A stretch of DNA of 64,000 nt from Robertmurraya siralis (lineage in GTDB: Bacteria; Bacillota; Bacilli; Bacillales; Cytobacillaceae). The stretch's first letter is position 1; the number at the start of each line of letters is the position of its first letter. The notes beneath the pieces were generated by a model. The model ran no database searches. It had not been told where the DNA came from and saw only the letters and a program-made list of their open reading frames with translations. Shown here piece after piece: positions 26,700-35,793 of this stretch. The stretch lies in the NCBI RefSeq assembly GCF_005502275.1, contig NZ_SWLZ01000003.1, positions 248,001 to 312,000 on the forward strand. The letters run 5' to 3'. The translations under genes were made by a program, and so were the position numbers.

Positions 26700-27130
26700 A
26701 GGTCCTTAATAACGTTCTGTAAGCCATGTTTTGTTCCTTCGTACTGCAAACGACCTTCGTCTTGTACTCCGGTGGTAATCATCTATCTACAGGTTATATT
26801 TAACCTGTCCTTCTTTCTCGTTCATTTCCTTAAAGAAGGTGCCCCTACCATAATTTGGGTTTCTCGCTCGTGGGGTTTACCCCGTTCCACCCTACTCATT
26901 TCTAAGCAGGCTCCGTCACTGTGGCACTTTCAAGGTATTCACACCATATCATAAAGACTTAGGCATTTTCCCTGCCGTCAAAAAGGAAGAAGCACAGCCC
27001 CTTCCTTAATGCCCTAGCTTATCGTTTCGCTAGGCACGAACACTACAGACATCTCAGCCTGTGCGAGCATGGACTTTCCTCTACAATTCGCAAAAAAGCT
27101 TATTGCAGCGATTACCCGAACGTTATTAAA
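26700..27130 (-). ncRNA. rnpB: RNase P RNA, Bacillus type B
   Basis: The catalytic RNA that matures tRNA 5' ends with RnpA. Conserved pieces are read on the minus strand: AACGTTCGGGTAATCGCTGC (P1/5' end), GAGGAAAGTCCATGCTCGCA (P4 and CR-I), TGAAAGTGCCACAGTGACG, AACCCAAATT.TGGTAGGGG, and CATGGCTTACAGAACGTT at the 3' end. The P1 strands AATAACGTTC and GAACGTTATT pair and fix the ends. It follows gpsB, as in B. subtilis. Confidence 0.95.
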
Positions 27131-27200
27131 AAACTACATGAATTATTATATGTAAGAATGAAAAGAATAGCAATGGAAATTATTAGATTCCAATTTTCAA

Positions 27201-27512
27201 TCAATCGTACAGCTTACTTCCAAACACATGCTTTTCAAGGTTTGAGAGTCTTTTTAAGATATCGAAGTTTGTCGTTCCACTTGTTTGTGGAGCTGGTGCT
27301 GGAGCAGGTCGCTTAGCAGATTCTTCAGCTAATCTTTTAAGCCTAATATTTTCTTGTTGAAGCTCTTCAATTTCTGCTTGCATCGCTTCGTAATCCTTAA
27401 TAATAACATCAAGAAATTTATCTACATCCTCAGGCTTATAGCCTCTCATGGCTGTTTTAAACTCTTTTTCCAAAATATCCTTAGCAGTTAATTTTATTTT
27501 ATCTGAAAGCAT
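27201..27512 (-). CDS. gpsB: Cell-cycle adaptor GpsB
   Basis: A 103-residue DivIVA-family protein that shuttles PBP1 (PonA) between septum and side wall and acts with EzrA and PrkC. The N-terminal lipid/PBP-binding region reads [28 protein letters not shown], followed by a coiled coil, an Ala-Pro-rich linker and the C-terminal trimerisation helix ([19 protein letters not shown]). ATG 27512 with AGAGGTGA is preferred to the upstream open frame. Its known partner gene ponA is at 40.5 kb in this window. Confidence 0.95.
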   Translation of the reverse strand: MLSDKIKLTAKDILEKEFKTAMRGYKPEDVDKFLDVIIKDYEAMQAEIEELQQENIRLKRLAEESAKRPAPAPAPQTSGTTNFDILKRLSNLEKHVFGSKLYD

Positions 27513-27750
27513 ATATTCACCTCTAAACGCCAATCGTTATCATTATTTTTTCAAAAATATGCAACTTTGTCAATTTTTCTTTTGGGGAAGTGACATTTTC
27601 TACAGAAAATTTATAAAAGAGGTTGAATTCAGTATCATAAATTTCACTTCCATTTAGACCTCACACAGAATAAACTCGTAATTAATCACATTCCATTAAC
27701 CATTCACAACAGCTTGTTAAAACATTTTAATTGAAGAACTGAAGTACTCC

Positions 27751-28314
27751 TTAAAAATCGCTATTCTTCATTTGTTCTTCTTCAACAACTGATTGTAGAT
27801 CATAAAAATCAATTAAGTTAATTTGGTATGAGTGATTTTCTTGATATTTACGTGCTGTTTCGTACAAAAATTTAGGGCTGCCTTCTTTGTCAAAGTCGTA
27901 TAAAAGGATTAATGCATCACTCTTCTCAACTAAAAACTGGTTTTTCAGACGAAATTGCCAAGGATTCTCGTATGGCTTCTTTGTAATAGAGTCAACATAA
28001 TCAGCTTGCATCAAGATAGATTCATACCGTTCTTTGTTCTCATCCTTCCAGTTTTCTTCTTGATTCAAAAACGGAGTTACAACCGCAAGCTTTAAATCTT
28101 GATATCCTTCAAGTTGCAAGTCTAATACGACTTCTGCTCCCCAAAGCTCAGCGCCTAATTGACCGCTAATGATGATCCATTCTAAGCCTTCATCCAAATG
28201 GAAAAGCAATTGTTTTTTTATCGCTAGTTTAATGTATTCAACAGCAGGATCATTATGACTAAATAATCCAAGCTCGTGTGGTTTATATCCTGAAATGACT
28301 GCTACCTTACTCAA
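27751..28314 (-). CDS. ypsA: SLOG-family protein YpsA
   Basis: A 187-residue member of the DUF1273/SLOG superfamily. The N-terminal Rossmann strand reads [19 protein letters not shown]; the central [16 protein letters not shown] gives the SLOG ligand-binding loop. SLOG domains are thought to bind ADP-ribose or nucleotide derivatives; B. subtilis and S. aureus YpsA affect cell division. TTG start. Position next to gpsB is conserved in Bacillus. Confidence 0.88.
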   Translation of the reverse strand: MSKVAVISGYKPHELGLFSHNDPAVEYIKLAIKKQLLFHLDEGLEWIIISGQLGAELWGAEVVLDLQLEGYQDLKLAVVTPFLNQEENWKDENKERYESILMQADYVDSITKKPYENPWQFRLKNQFLVEKSDALILLYDFDKEGSPKFLYETARKYQENHSYQINLIDFYDLQSVVEEEQMKNSDF

Positions 28315-28635
28315 ATGATTAGCTAGCTCCTTATGTAAAAAGGCACCAGTACATCTGATCCCTTATCTTTTGTATAATTTACCTTAATTTCATTAACAGA
28401 TGTGAGTCAAGGCTTTATGTCCGCATAAGCAACGATTTTTTACAAGCGCTTAAACGAATAAAAAAGCGTAGGCCTTCATGTTGGAAAAAATAATCGCCGT
28501 TAAACAAATTATAACAAAAAACAATAATAGAATCACTTTTTGCAATTTTTTTCACTCATTTCAATTTTTTCATTTGAACATCCTTACTTACATTCCCTAT
28601 TTTAACGACGACTAAGTACTTAGACAACTAGGGAA
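28315..28635. other. Intergenic region between mrfB and ypsA
   Basis: No gene is seen. The ypsA promoter should lie here. TACAAGCGCTTAAACG at about 28432-28447 is weakly cre-like, with too many mismatches to call. Confidence 0.4.
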
Positions 28636-29910
28636 TTACTGGTTTTTCCTTGCACTCTGCTGTTTTCTCATAATTCGCGCTATTCTTTTTTCGACTTCAT
28701 GTAACGCGGCAGAATCTTTTCCCTCCCAAAGGGTCATTTTCTCATGTAATATGTGCAAAGCTTTTTCTGAATAATACAGGGCTGACTCCAACTCTTTCTG
28801 ATGGTGCTCATAGTATTTGGCAAGTTCTAAGCAAACCTCAAAAACGATATTTTTGTGATTTGCATTCGTAAGCTCTTTCCAAAGCTGAGTGGCCTTTTCC
28901 CATTCTTTTTGTTTTTTCAACTCATAAGAGAGGGCTAGCTTTGCTTTTAAAGCACTCTGTTCTGTTCCCTTCGCAACAAGAGATAGATTTTCTAGTGCAC
29001 CTGCCCTTTCACCTAATGAGGCATACCATCTGCCAACTTCATAGCCTTCCGAAACCGTCCTTGATTGATCGATATTTAAAAGCTGAAAACTTATATGAGT
29101 ATATAGGGTAATAAGGGATAAAATATCCTTTTCATTATGCTGTAGTATTCCAAGCATCCCATCTGGTTTTTGTGTTTCAACAAAATCAAAGTAAATCATC
29201 GGAGCAAGATAGCCCGGTACATCTTCATGTCGTTCTACCCCTAATATTTCCTTTTCAACGATTGAAAGTTTAAGTCTGTCAAGCTTATGCTTCCATAAGC
29301 GCCTAGCCGCATGAAAAAGATCAAAATGACCGAAAGCTGGTAGCTGAGGAACAAGTTCTCTTATAAGCGTGTGCCTCGTTTTCACCTGCGGCCAATCAAA
29401 AGCTTTACCGTTGTAAGTCACAAGTGTTCGATAGTCAATCCTTTCTAAGAAACTTTGATATAGAGGTACCTCTGCCGCTGGATGGGGAAGGAAATGCTGG
29501 CGTAGCACAATTTTATCATTTTTTACAGAAGCATATCCTAATAAGAAAATCGTATTCCCCGTTCCTCCACCAAGTCCAGTCGTTTCCGTATCGAAAAAAA
29601 ATAATTGTTCATGGCTATATCCTTTTGCGGATAATGGATGTTGGACGGTGCTCATATTCCAGGCTTGAATCGCATCAACAAATTGAGCAAAGGTATATTT
29701 CCCATACTTTTGCTCTAATGGGAATTCCCTTTCTCGGATAAAGCAAAAATCACCATCATAATAATATGGTTTGACAAAATGTTGCTCCCATTGCTCTTGA
29801 AACGGGACTGTTCCCTCAAACTCTATCATTGCTTGGGGCGACTTGGACTCTGCCATTTTTTCACTTCGAATATGCGGCTTTAAGCGGTTTAATTTGTTTC
29901 GAAATGACAA
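28636..29910 (-). CDS. mrfB: Mitomycin repair exonuclease MrfB (YprB)
   Basis: A DEDDh-type 3'-5' exonuclease of 424 residues. The nuclease core has FFDTETTGLGGG (first Asp-Glu pair), VTYNGKAFDWPQV and the closing HNEKDILSLITL; a helical TPR-like C-terminus follows. In B. subtilis MrfA and MrfB form a two-component repair path for mitomycin C lesions separate from UvrABC. TTG start with GGAAGTG upstream. It lies 17 bases after mrfA. Confidence 0.9.
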   Translation of the reverse strand: MSFRNKLNRLKPHIRSEKMAESKSPQAMIEFEGTVPFQEQWEQHFVKPYYYDGDFCFIREREFPLEQKYGKYTFAQFVDAIQAWNMSTVQHPLSAKGYSHEQLFFFDTETTGLGGGTGNTIFLLGYASVKNDKIVLRQHFLPHPAAEVPLYQSFLERIDYRTLVTYNGKAFDWPQVKTRHTLIRELVPQLPAFGHFDLFHAARRLWKHKLDRLKLSIVEKEILGVERHEDVPGYLAPMIYFDFVETQKPDGMLGILQHNEKDILSLITLYTHISFQLLNIDQSRTVSEGYEVGRWYASLGERAGALENLSLVAKGTEQSALKAKLALSYELKKQKEWEKATQLWKELTNANHKNIVFEVCLELAKYYEHHQKELESALYYSEKALHILHEKMTLWEGKDSAALHEVEKRIARIMRKQQSARKNQ

Positions 29911-29927
29911 TTTTCACACTTCCTTAA

Positions 29928-32201
29928 TTAACTCGTTTGCTTTAGAAATTGCTCGAGAATTAGCAAAGCATCGCGCTTCGCAAAGCGACTCGTTGTGTCA
30001 GTACCGATACAGGAAGGACAGCCGTTCTCACATTGACAACGGGTAATCATCCCCTTTGCTTCCTTAAGAACATTTTCCATACCGTCATAAATTTTCTCAC
30101 TTAATCCAATTCCCCCTGGATAGCGGTCATAAAAGAAAATCGTCGGTTTTTCATTATGGACTGCTTTTACCTGTGGTACGACATGAATATCCCCTGAATC
30201 ACACATGACAAAAATCGGAGCGATGTAACGCAAAGCATGGGCAGCACCGAGCAAGCCTTGTTCCATTCTTGATTCGGACACTTCCAGTCCTTCCTTAAGC
30301 GAAATCCATGCAGAGCTTGTACGCAGTTCCTCTTCTGGAAGTGAAATCGGTCCAGAACCGATATTTTCATGGCTGTCAAATTTAATCTTTTTAAAAATCG
30401 TCGCTTTAGCCAAAATACTTACGTCTCCATAGGCCACTTCTGTATCATGAAGCAAACGACTCTTATCCATTTCGAGCACTTTTAATTCAACAGCAAGATT
30501 GGCATCTGTAAAGTAATCAACATCTACTTCCCTAACAAAAGCTTTCTTTTCTTCCCAATCAAGCTTTTCCACTTGGTACTGAATTCCTTGATGCAAGTAG
30601 ATTGCTTCTTCATGTAAAAGCGTCATGGCTGAAAATCGGTCCATCTCACCAATTACTTTCACATTGGCAATATTTGATTGATCAATTATGACGATATTCT
30701 CCTGTGAAGCAGAACGAAGGCTAATATTATGAGCTGGAAATGAATCATTCATCCAATACCACTTATCGCCTCGTTGGTAAAGAACTCTTTCTTCCACTAA
30801 ATATTCTAAAACATCCTCTGTTTCAAACGCACCAAAATGCTCACCTTTTTTAAAAGGAAGCTCGTATGCTGCACATTTAAGATGATCGATAAAAATCATT
30901 AAATTGTCAGGATTAATTCTTGCTGTTTCAGGACTTCTTGTAAAAAAATAATCTGGATGTTCAATGATATATTGGTCTAATGGACTGGAACTTGCAACCA
31001 TGATAACTAATGATTCGCTATGTCTTCTCCCTGCTCGTCCTGCTTGCTGCCATGAGCTTGCTATCGATCCCGGGTATCCAGTCATGATACAAACTTGAAG
31101 CTGCCCAATATCAACACCCAATTCCAGTGCATTCGTGCTTACAACCCCATAAATGTCCCCATTGCGCAACCCTTTTTCAATCGTCCGCCTTTCAGTGGGC
31201 AAATAGCCCCCTCGATAGCCACGGATTGCTTTTGGTCCAAGCTGGTGTTTGACTAATTCCTGAAGATACGTCAGGAGAATCTCAACTCGTACCCGACTGC
31301 GAGCAAAAACAATGGTTTGAATCCGATTCTTCAACAGCTCCCCTGCCAGCTTCCGTACCTCTAAAGTAGCACTCCTGCGAATATTTAAAGGCTTATTCAC
31401 AATCGGTGGATTATAGAAGAGGAAATGTTTTCTCCCACTTGGTGCCCCGTTATTATCAATTAAAGTCATGTTCTTTCCCGTCAGATTTTCTGCTAGCTCC
31501 AACGGGTTAGCAATCGTCGCTGATGTACAAATAAAGATTGGATCAGTTCCATAAAAACGGCAAATTCTCTTTAATCTACGAATCACATTTGCTACATGAC
31601 TGCCAAATACACCACGATAAATATGAAGCTCATCAATTATGACATATTTCAAGTTCTCAAATAATGACACCCATTTTGTATGATGAGGCAAAATGGCAGA
31701 GTGAAGCATATCGGGATTTGTAATCACGATATGCCCCGCTTTCCGAACTTTTTCTCGAATTGAGCCTTGAGTATCTCCATCATATGTATAACTATTAATT
31801 GTTAACTCTGCATCATCAATAAGCTCAGTAATCTCGCTTTTTTGATCTTGAGCCAATGCTTTTGTTGGGAAAATATAAAGTGCTCTCGCCTGTGGATTTT
31901 CTGTAATAGTTTGCAAGACAGATAGGTTATAACAAAGGGTTTTCCCAGAAGCAGTTGGGGTCACGGCAACAATACTTTCACTTCTCTGTACAGCTTCAAA
32001 AGCAGAACGTTGATGTGTATACAACTCATGAATACCTCTTTTTTGTAAGGCTTTCTTTAAATTTTCATTTATATGAACAGGCAATTCAACCGTCTTTGCT
32101 TCCTTCTCCTCGATCGTATGCCAATGAACGATATTTTCCTTGAAGCTGTCTTCTAGCTTTAAATCCTCTAAAAAATGCTGTAGATTTTTGCGAACCTTCA
32201 T
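29928..32201 (-). CDS. mrfA: DNA repair helicase MrfA (YprA)
   Basis: A 757-residue superfamily 2 helicase. Motif I is TPTASGKT, motif II is the DELH box in IIDELHIYRGV, and motif VI is QQAGRAGRR. The DUF1998 C-terminus ends with four Cys (CQCENGCPSCIG) that bind zinc and are required in B. subtilis MrfA. It moves 3'-5' on DNA and works with MrfB on mitomycin crosslinks. ATG 32201 has GAGGTGA five bases upstream and is preferred to GTG 32210. Confidence 0.93.
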   Translation of the reverse strand: MKVRKNLQHFLEDLKLEDSFKENIVHWHTIEEKEAKTVELPVHINENLKKALQKRGIHELYTHQRSAFEAVQRSESIVAVTPTASGKTLCYNLSVLQTITENPQARALYIFPTKALAQDQKSEITELIDDAELTINSYTYDGDTQGSIREKVRKAGHIVITNPDMLHSAILPHHTKWVSLFENLKYVIIDELHIYRGVFGSHVANVIRRLKRICRFYGTDPIFICTSATIANPLELAENLTGKNMTLIDNNGAPSGRKHFLFYNPPIVNKPLNIRRSATLEVRKLAGELLKNRIQTIVFARSRVRVEILLTYLQELVKHQLGPKAIRGYRGGYLPTERRTIEKGLRNGDIYGVVSTNALELGVDIGQLQVCIMTGYPGSIASSWQQAGRAGRRHSESLVIMVASSSPLDQYIIEHPDYFFTRSPETARINPDNLMIFIDHLKCAAYELPFKKGEHFGAFETEDVLEYLVEERVLYQRGDKWYWMNDSFPAHNISLRSASQENIVIIDQSNIANVKVIGEMDRFSAMTLLHEEAIYLHQGIQYQVEKLDWEEKKAFVREVDVDYFTDANLAVELKVLEMDKSRLLHDTEVAYGDVSILAKATIFKKIKFDSHENIGSGPISLPEEELRTSSAWISLKEGLEVSESRMEQGLLGAAHALRYIAPIFVMCDSGDIHVVPQVKAVHNEKPTIFFYDRYPGGIGLSEKIYDGMENVLKEAKGMITRCQCENGCPSCIGTDTTSRFAKRDALLILEQFLKQTS

Positions 32202-32340
32202 TGCCCTCACCTCAAATTAAAAGCGTGTATTATCCTTTTATTCTAGCGAATAAACGTTCGCAAAAAAAGAACTTTCTACTATTTTTTATTGGCAATTTTT
32301 TAAGGAAGCAAAATTGTAAAAAAACGTCCGCAAAGATTTT

Positions 32341-32368
32341 AGAAATAACGGGTTATTTCTTGTACAAT
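32341..32368 (+). promoter_or_regulatory. Perfect 20-bp palindrome in the Crp/Fnr-gene promoter
   Basis: AGAAATAACGGGTTATTTCT (32341-32360) has 9-bp arms around GG. A -10 hexamer TACAAT follows at 32363-32368, so the palindrome fills the spacer. It does not match TGTGA-N6-TCACA, so it should be the site of a different regulator or an unusual one. Confidence 0.6.
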
Positions 32369-32399
32369 AGAAGTAGATGAAATCAATTAGAGGTGTAAT

Positions 32400-33092
32400 A
32401 TGAAACATGAAGATATAAAAAACATATTATCGAAGTTCACACTTTTTCGTGACCTGAACGAGGATGAATTAACAAAAATTGTTAACATTTCAATTTCAAG
32501 GGAATGGAAAAAAGGAACATTCGTTTTCATGCAGGACGATCCACTGGAAAATGTTTATTTTATTTATGAAGGGAAAATAAAAATTTACAAAAGCGATGTA
32601 ACAGGCAAAGAACAAATTGTTGCTTTCTTAAAAAAAGGAGACATGTTTCCCCATGTCGGCTTCTTTAGAAAAGGTGGCTATCCTGCTTTTTCTGAAGCAA
32701 TAGACGATGCTGTATTAGTAGTGGTTCCCATATCAAAGTTTGAGAACGTCTTAATTGAAAATCCCCAATTATCAATCAAAGTCTTTAAAGTTCTCGGAGA
32801 AAAGATTGTGGAATTACAAGAGCGGTTAGAATCGCAAATTATCAATAACACTTATGAACAAATTGTCAAACTCCTCATAAGGCTAGGAAAAAACCATGGG
32901 CAAGAATTAGAAAACGGTTCCATTCTACTAAAGGGAGAGTTTACAAATCGTGACTTAGCCAACATGATCGGAACAACGCGCGAAACGGTTAGCCGAACAT
33001 TAACAAAAATGAAAAAAGAAGGCAAGATCGAAGTTGATAACAAAGGGAATTTACTATTAGATCCAGACATACTAATGGATGAACTAATCTAA
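32400..33092 (+). CDS. Crp/Fnr-family transcription regulator without cysteines
   Basis: A 230-residue regulator. The cNMP-binding-like beta-roll (about 15-120; KGTFVFMQDDPLENVYFIYEGKIKIYK) leads through a long dimer helix into a winged helix. The recognition helix reads TTRETVSRTL, with Arg194, Glu195 and Arg199 matching the CRP residues that read TGTGA. There is no Cys, so unlike B. subtilis Fnr it cannot carry an Fe-S cluster; a heme/NO sensor of DNR type or a redox-blind activator are options. It converges on hcp. It is the best in-window candidate for the four TGTGA boxes. Confidence 0.88.
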   Translation: MKHEDIKNILSKFTLFRDLNEDELTKIVNISISREWKKGTFVFMQDDPLENVYFIYEGKIKIYKSDVTGKEQIVAFLKKGDMFPHVGFFRKGGYPAFSEAIDDAVLVVVPISKFENVLIENPQLSIKVFKVLGEKIVELQERLESQIINNTYEQIVKLLIRLGKNHGQELENGSILLKGEFTNRDLANMIGTTRETVSRTLTKMKKEGKIEVDNKGNLLLDPDILMDELI

Positions 33093-33281
33093 AAAACGCA
33101 CATCTTCGAAAAGCTTGAATGGTTGCTTTGTGGATGAAGCAAAGTAGCATTCATCACGGTACCCAGAGAAAAGGATTATTCTTTCGAAAAATGAAAACTA
33201 TCGCGTTAACTAAACAAGGGCAAGGAGCTAAAGTTTACCCAAGCGCTACACAAGACATAACCAAAATCCTTTCTTTAATAC

Positions 33282-33318
33282 AAAACATCCGCCAGTAAAA
33301 CAAACTAGCGGATGTTTT
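33282..33318. terminator. Bidirectional terminator between the regulator and hcp
   Basis: An 11-bp stem AAAACATCCGC with its complement, followed by Ts on the plus strand and matched by As before it. It lies between convergent genes, nearer hcp. The 190 bp to its left contain a 59-codon open frame without a ribosome site. Confidence 0.75.
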
Positions 33319-33327
33319 TCCTTTATC

Positions 33328-34617
33328 TTATTTAGCAAGCATTTCTGCCATGTCTTCCTGAGCTGTTCCGATTAATTTCAAACTAAAGGTTTCTTGCAAA
33401 ACATTCATTACTCCCTCTGAAATAAATTCTGGCGGTTTTGGTCCGATGCGAATATCCTGAATGCCAAGACTGAATAAGCCAAGAAGAATAGCGACCGCTT
33501 TTTGTTCAAACCATGAAAGAACAATACTAACTGGCAACTCGTTAATTTCACATTCAAATGCATCTGCTAAAGCTTTCGCAATTTTAACAGTTGAGCCAGA
33601 GTTATTACATTGACCAAGATCTATGTACCGTGGAATGTCTGTCCCTGGTACTGTTCCGTAATCCACATCATTGAAACGGAATTTTCCGCAAGAAGTAGTC
33701 AAGATAACTGTCTCTGGCGGTAGAGAGGTCGCCAATTCGCGGTAATATTCGCCTCCCTGACCTGGCGCATCACAGCCAGCAATAACAAAAAACCGTTTGA
33801 TCTTCCCTTCCTTCACCGCAGCTATGACTTCAGGAGCAAGTCCCAACACTGTTTCATGATGAAAACCGGTTAATAATGTTTCCTCTGAGTCAATATAAGC
33901 CTCCGGAAGCTCCAATGCTCTCTCGATCAAAGGTGTGAAGTCATCATTGACAATCTTTTGAACATTTTCAAGTCCGGCAACTTCATATGAAAACATTCTA
34001 TCTGCATAGCTCCCTTTTATCGGCATGACACAATTTGTCGTCGCAAGAATCGCTCCATTGAATTTTTCAAATAATCTTCTTTGATCATACCATGCCTTAC
34101 CTAAATTACCCTTTAAATGGGAATATTTCTTCAATGCAGGGTAACCGTGTGCAGGGAGCATTTCTGAGTGCGTATAAATATTGATTCCCTTACCTTCAGT
34201 TTGCTTCAGCAACTCCTCCAGTGCAAAGAGATTATGTCCCGTTACAAGAATCGCTTTTCCTTCCACCTTATTTTGGGGCACTCTGATGGGATTTGGAATT
34301 CCTAATCTTTTTGTATGCGCTTCATCCAAAACCTCCATGATCCTGACAGCAGCTTGTCCAACCTTCATCGCCATTTCAATATGCTCTTGAACATTAAAGT
34401 TCGAGTTCGTTAAGGTCATATAGAGGGCTTCATGTGTTGTCGTATCGACAAATGAATCAGTAGCCCCTAATTGATTGGCATGAGTACGGTAAGCAGCAAT
34501 TCCTTTTAATCCAAATACGATCGTATCTTGCAAACTAGCGATCGTTTCATCTTTCCCACAAACTCCGACAACCTTACATCCACCTGTAGGTGTTTGTTCA
34601 CATTGATAACAAAACAT
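33328..34617 (-). CDS. hcp: Hybrid-cluster protein (short, class III type)
   Basis: A 429-residue hybrid-cluster protein, also called hydroxylamine reductase. The N-terminal cluster ligands are Cys3, Cys6, Cys14 and Cys20 (MFCYQCEQ..GGCKVVGVCG). Residues of the hybrid Fe-S-O cluster are in GHNLFALEE, TNCVMPIKG, AGCDAPGQGG, TTSCGKFRF and QCNNSGS. It is about 120 residues shorter than class I Hcp, lacking the middle helical part. Family roles include NO reduction and protein S-nitrosylation under anaerobiosis. A Crp/Fnr box precedes it. Confidence 0.93.
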   Translation of the reverse strand: MFCYQCEQTPTGGCKVVGVCGKDETIASLQDTIVFGLKGIAAYRTHANQLGATDSFVDTTTHEALYMTLTNSNFNVQEHIEMAMKVGQAAVRIMEVLDEAHTKRLGIPNPIRVPQNKVEGKAILVTGHNLFALEELLKQTEGKGINIYTHSEMLPAHGYPALKKYSHLKGNLGKAWYDQRRLFEKFNGAILATTNCVMPIKGSYADRMFSYEVAGLENVQKIVNDDFTPLIERALELPEAYIDSEETLLTGFHHETVLGLAPEVIAAVKEGKIKRFFVIAGCDAPGQGGEYYRELATSLPPETVILTTSCGKFRFNDVDYGTVPGTDIPRYIDLGQCNNSGSTVKIAKALADAFECEINELPVSIVLSWFEQKAVAILLGLFSLGIQDIRIGPKPPEFISEGVMNVLQETFSLKLIGTAQEDMAEMLAK

Positions 34618-34647
34618 TATTTAATTCCCCTCTCTCTTAAATAATAC

Positions 34648-34697
34648 GGTATCAGCATAACCTTTCCTCTGCATATAATTAAGTGAGCCAAATCACA
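34648..34697 (-). promoter_or_regulatory. Crp/Fnr-type box and promoter of hcp
   Basis: On the minus strand TGTGATTTGGCTCACT lies at 34697-34682, one mismatch from TGTGA-N6-TCACA. A -10 TATGCT at 34659-34654 predicts a start near 34648, so the box centre is at about -41.5. The divergent Hsp20 gene could also be affected. Confidence 0.7.
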
Positions 34698-34824
34698 TTT
34701 CATAGATTGTTCAGAATTTGTTCCCTTCCTACTTGTTTGTCACGTATTCAGCAATAAATTTTTTAACAGCTCCGTCATAACTGAATATACTATACTGACC
34801 ATTTTTTGAGAGGAGTTGTGCACA

Positions 34825-35295
34825 ATGTCTTCAAAGCTTCCAAAAGAGCCGGATCAATATCAGGATCCTTTCGGTGATTTTCGAAATCTCATGAATGATT
34901 TTTTTCACAAAAGACCTGTAAAAGGCTTTCTTCAAAGTATGGATGAATTTTTTCAAATGCCCTTCAGCAGCTTTCCTGTACAGATAAAAGAACTAGATGA
35001 AAAAATTATCATTACAGCGGAGCTGCCAGGGGTAAAAAAGGAGCAAATTCATATTGATGTTCTTGAGCGTTCGATTACCATTTCAGTAAAAAACGTGGAA
35101 ATGGTCATCGAAGAAGATGAGAAAAAGAATTATTTCAAAAAAAGTCAATCTACACAACAGCTTAGCCGCAACATATATCTTGGGCACATAATCGACGAAG
35201 CCAGTGTAAAAGCGAGTTATCAAAATGGACTGTTAAAAATTCGAGTTCCAAAGCCAAAAGGGAAGCAAATTTTTATTAGTGACGGAGAACAATAG
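34825..35295 (+). CDS. Hsp20/alpha-crystallin small heat-shock protein
   Basis: A 156-residue ATP-independent holdase chaperone. The alpha-crystallin domain spans about residues 50-145: LDEKIIITAELPGVKKEQIHID, RSITISVKN and the closing NGLLKIRVPKPK. The N-terminus is Phe-rich, as needed for binding unfolded clients; a short tail carries IFI. ATG 34825 is preferred to the upstream TTG, which touches the ribosome site GAGAGGAG. No CIRCE element is seen. Confidence 0.9.
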   Translation: MSSKLPKEPDQYQDPFGDFRNLMNDFFHKRPVKGFLQSMDEFFQMPFSSFPVQIKELDEKIIITAELPGVKKEQIHIDVLERSITISVKNVEMVIEEDEKKNYFKKSQSTQQLSRNIYLGHIIDEASVKASYQNGLLKIRVPKPKGKQIFISDGEQ

Positions 35296-35790
35296 ATTAT
35301 AAACATAAAAAAACGACCTACCTTTGGTCGTATCTGCTTGTCAACAAAAGCATCGCGAGAACTGTCTCTCGTAGGCTATTGGCAATTTTTTTTGATGGAA
35401 TTGCCGTTAACATCCGTTGATGTCCGCTCCAAACGCTTACTTCCGAAGAGGCGGTTGGTGAGCCTCTCGGTGCAGTCGTTTCCTGCGGGGGCTTACCTGT
35501 CCCGCAAATGAGGCCACTGAAAAAGTTTTTAGCAGTCTTTTTTACAGAATTTCTAGAGCTGCTGTCCTCTGCTCTGTCGAGGTAGAAAGCAAATGACGTT
35601 GGTTCCGGCAGTTTTTCTTAATATTGCTGCTATTAATCGGATTTCGGATTGAACTCTTGAACATCTGTTCCCGTCAGTTGAATTGGAAGCTTATTCAGAC
35701 TGGAGTCTTTCTCTTTTCCATCGTTCTGTCAAATAGAGCTCGTATTCGGACTCGAGTCTTTCTCGCTTTCCCCGTTTTGTCCGGATAGAG
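35296..35790. other. Repeat-rich intergenic region
   Basis: No intact gene. A short ACGACC/GGTCGT hairpin at about 35312-35330 may end hsp20 transcripts; the rest is the dispersed repeat, the presumed IS1182 end and a tandem duplication described separately. Confidence 0.6.
35411..35510. repeat. Decayed Bacillus-type intergenic repeat
   Basis: Contains CCGTTGATGTCCGCTCC, GGTTGGTGAGCCTC and CCTGCGGGGGCTTACCTGTC, hallmarks of a GC-rich unit that recurs in many Bacillus intergenic regions (recalled, not searched). Several bases are lost compared with the form I remember. Confidence 0.5.
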
Positions 35791-35793
35791 TCA
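35693..35793. repeat. Imperfect tandem duplication, about 50 bp twice
   Basis: Two successive units begin TATTCAGACTGGAGTCTTTC (35693) and TATTCGGACTCGAGTCTTTC (about 35744) and both end near TAGAG. They lie at the 3' end of the transposase relic. Confidence 0.6.

Noticed and set aside
28432-28447. TACAAGCGCTTAAACG as a CcpA cre site.
   Set aside because: Several mismatches to the cre consensus and no catabolic gene beside it.
33119-33298. A 59-codon plus-strand frame between the Crp/Fnr gene and hcp, ending inside the terminator stem.
   Set aside because: Its last third looks protein-like (KVYPSATQDITKIL), but no ribosome site precedes either ATG, and the stem explains the conserved bases. 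It could be the tail of a lost gene.
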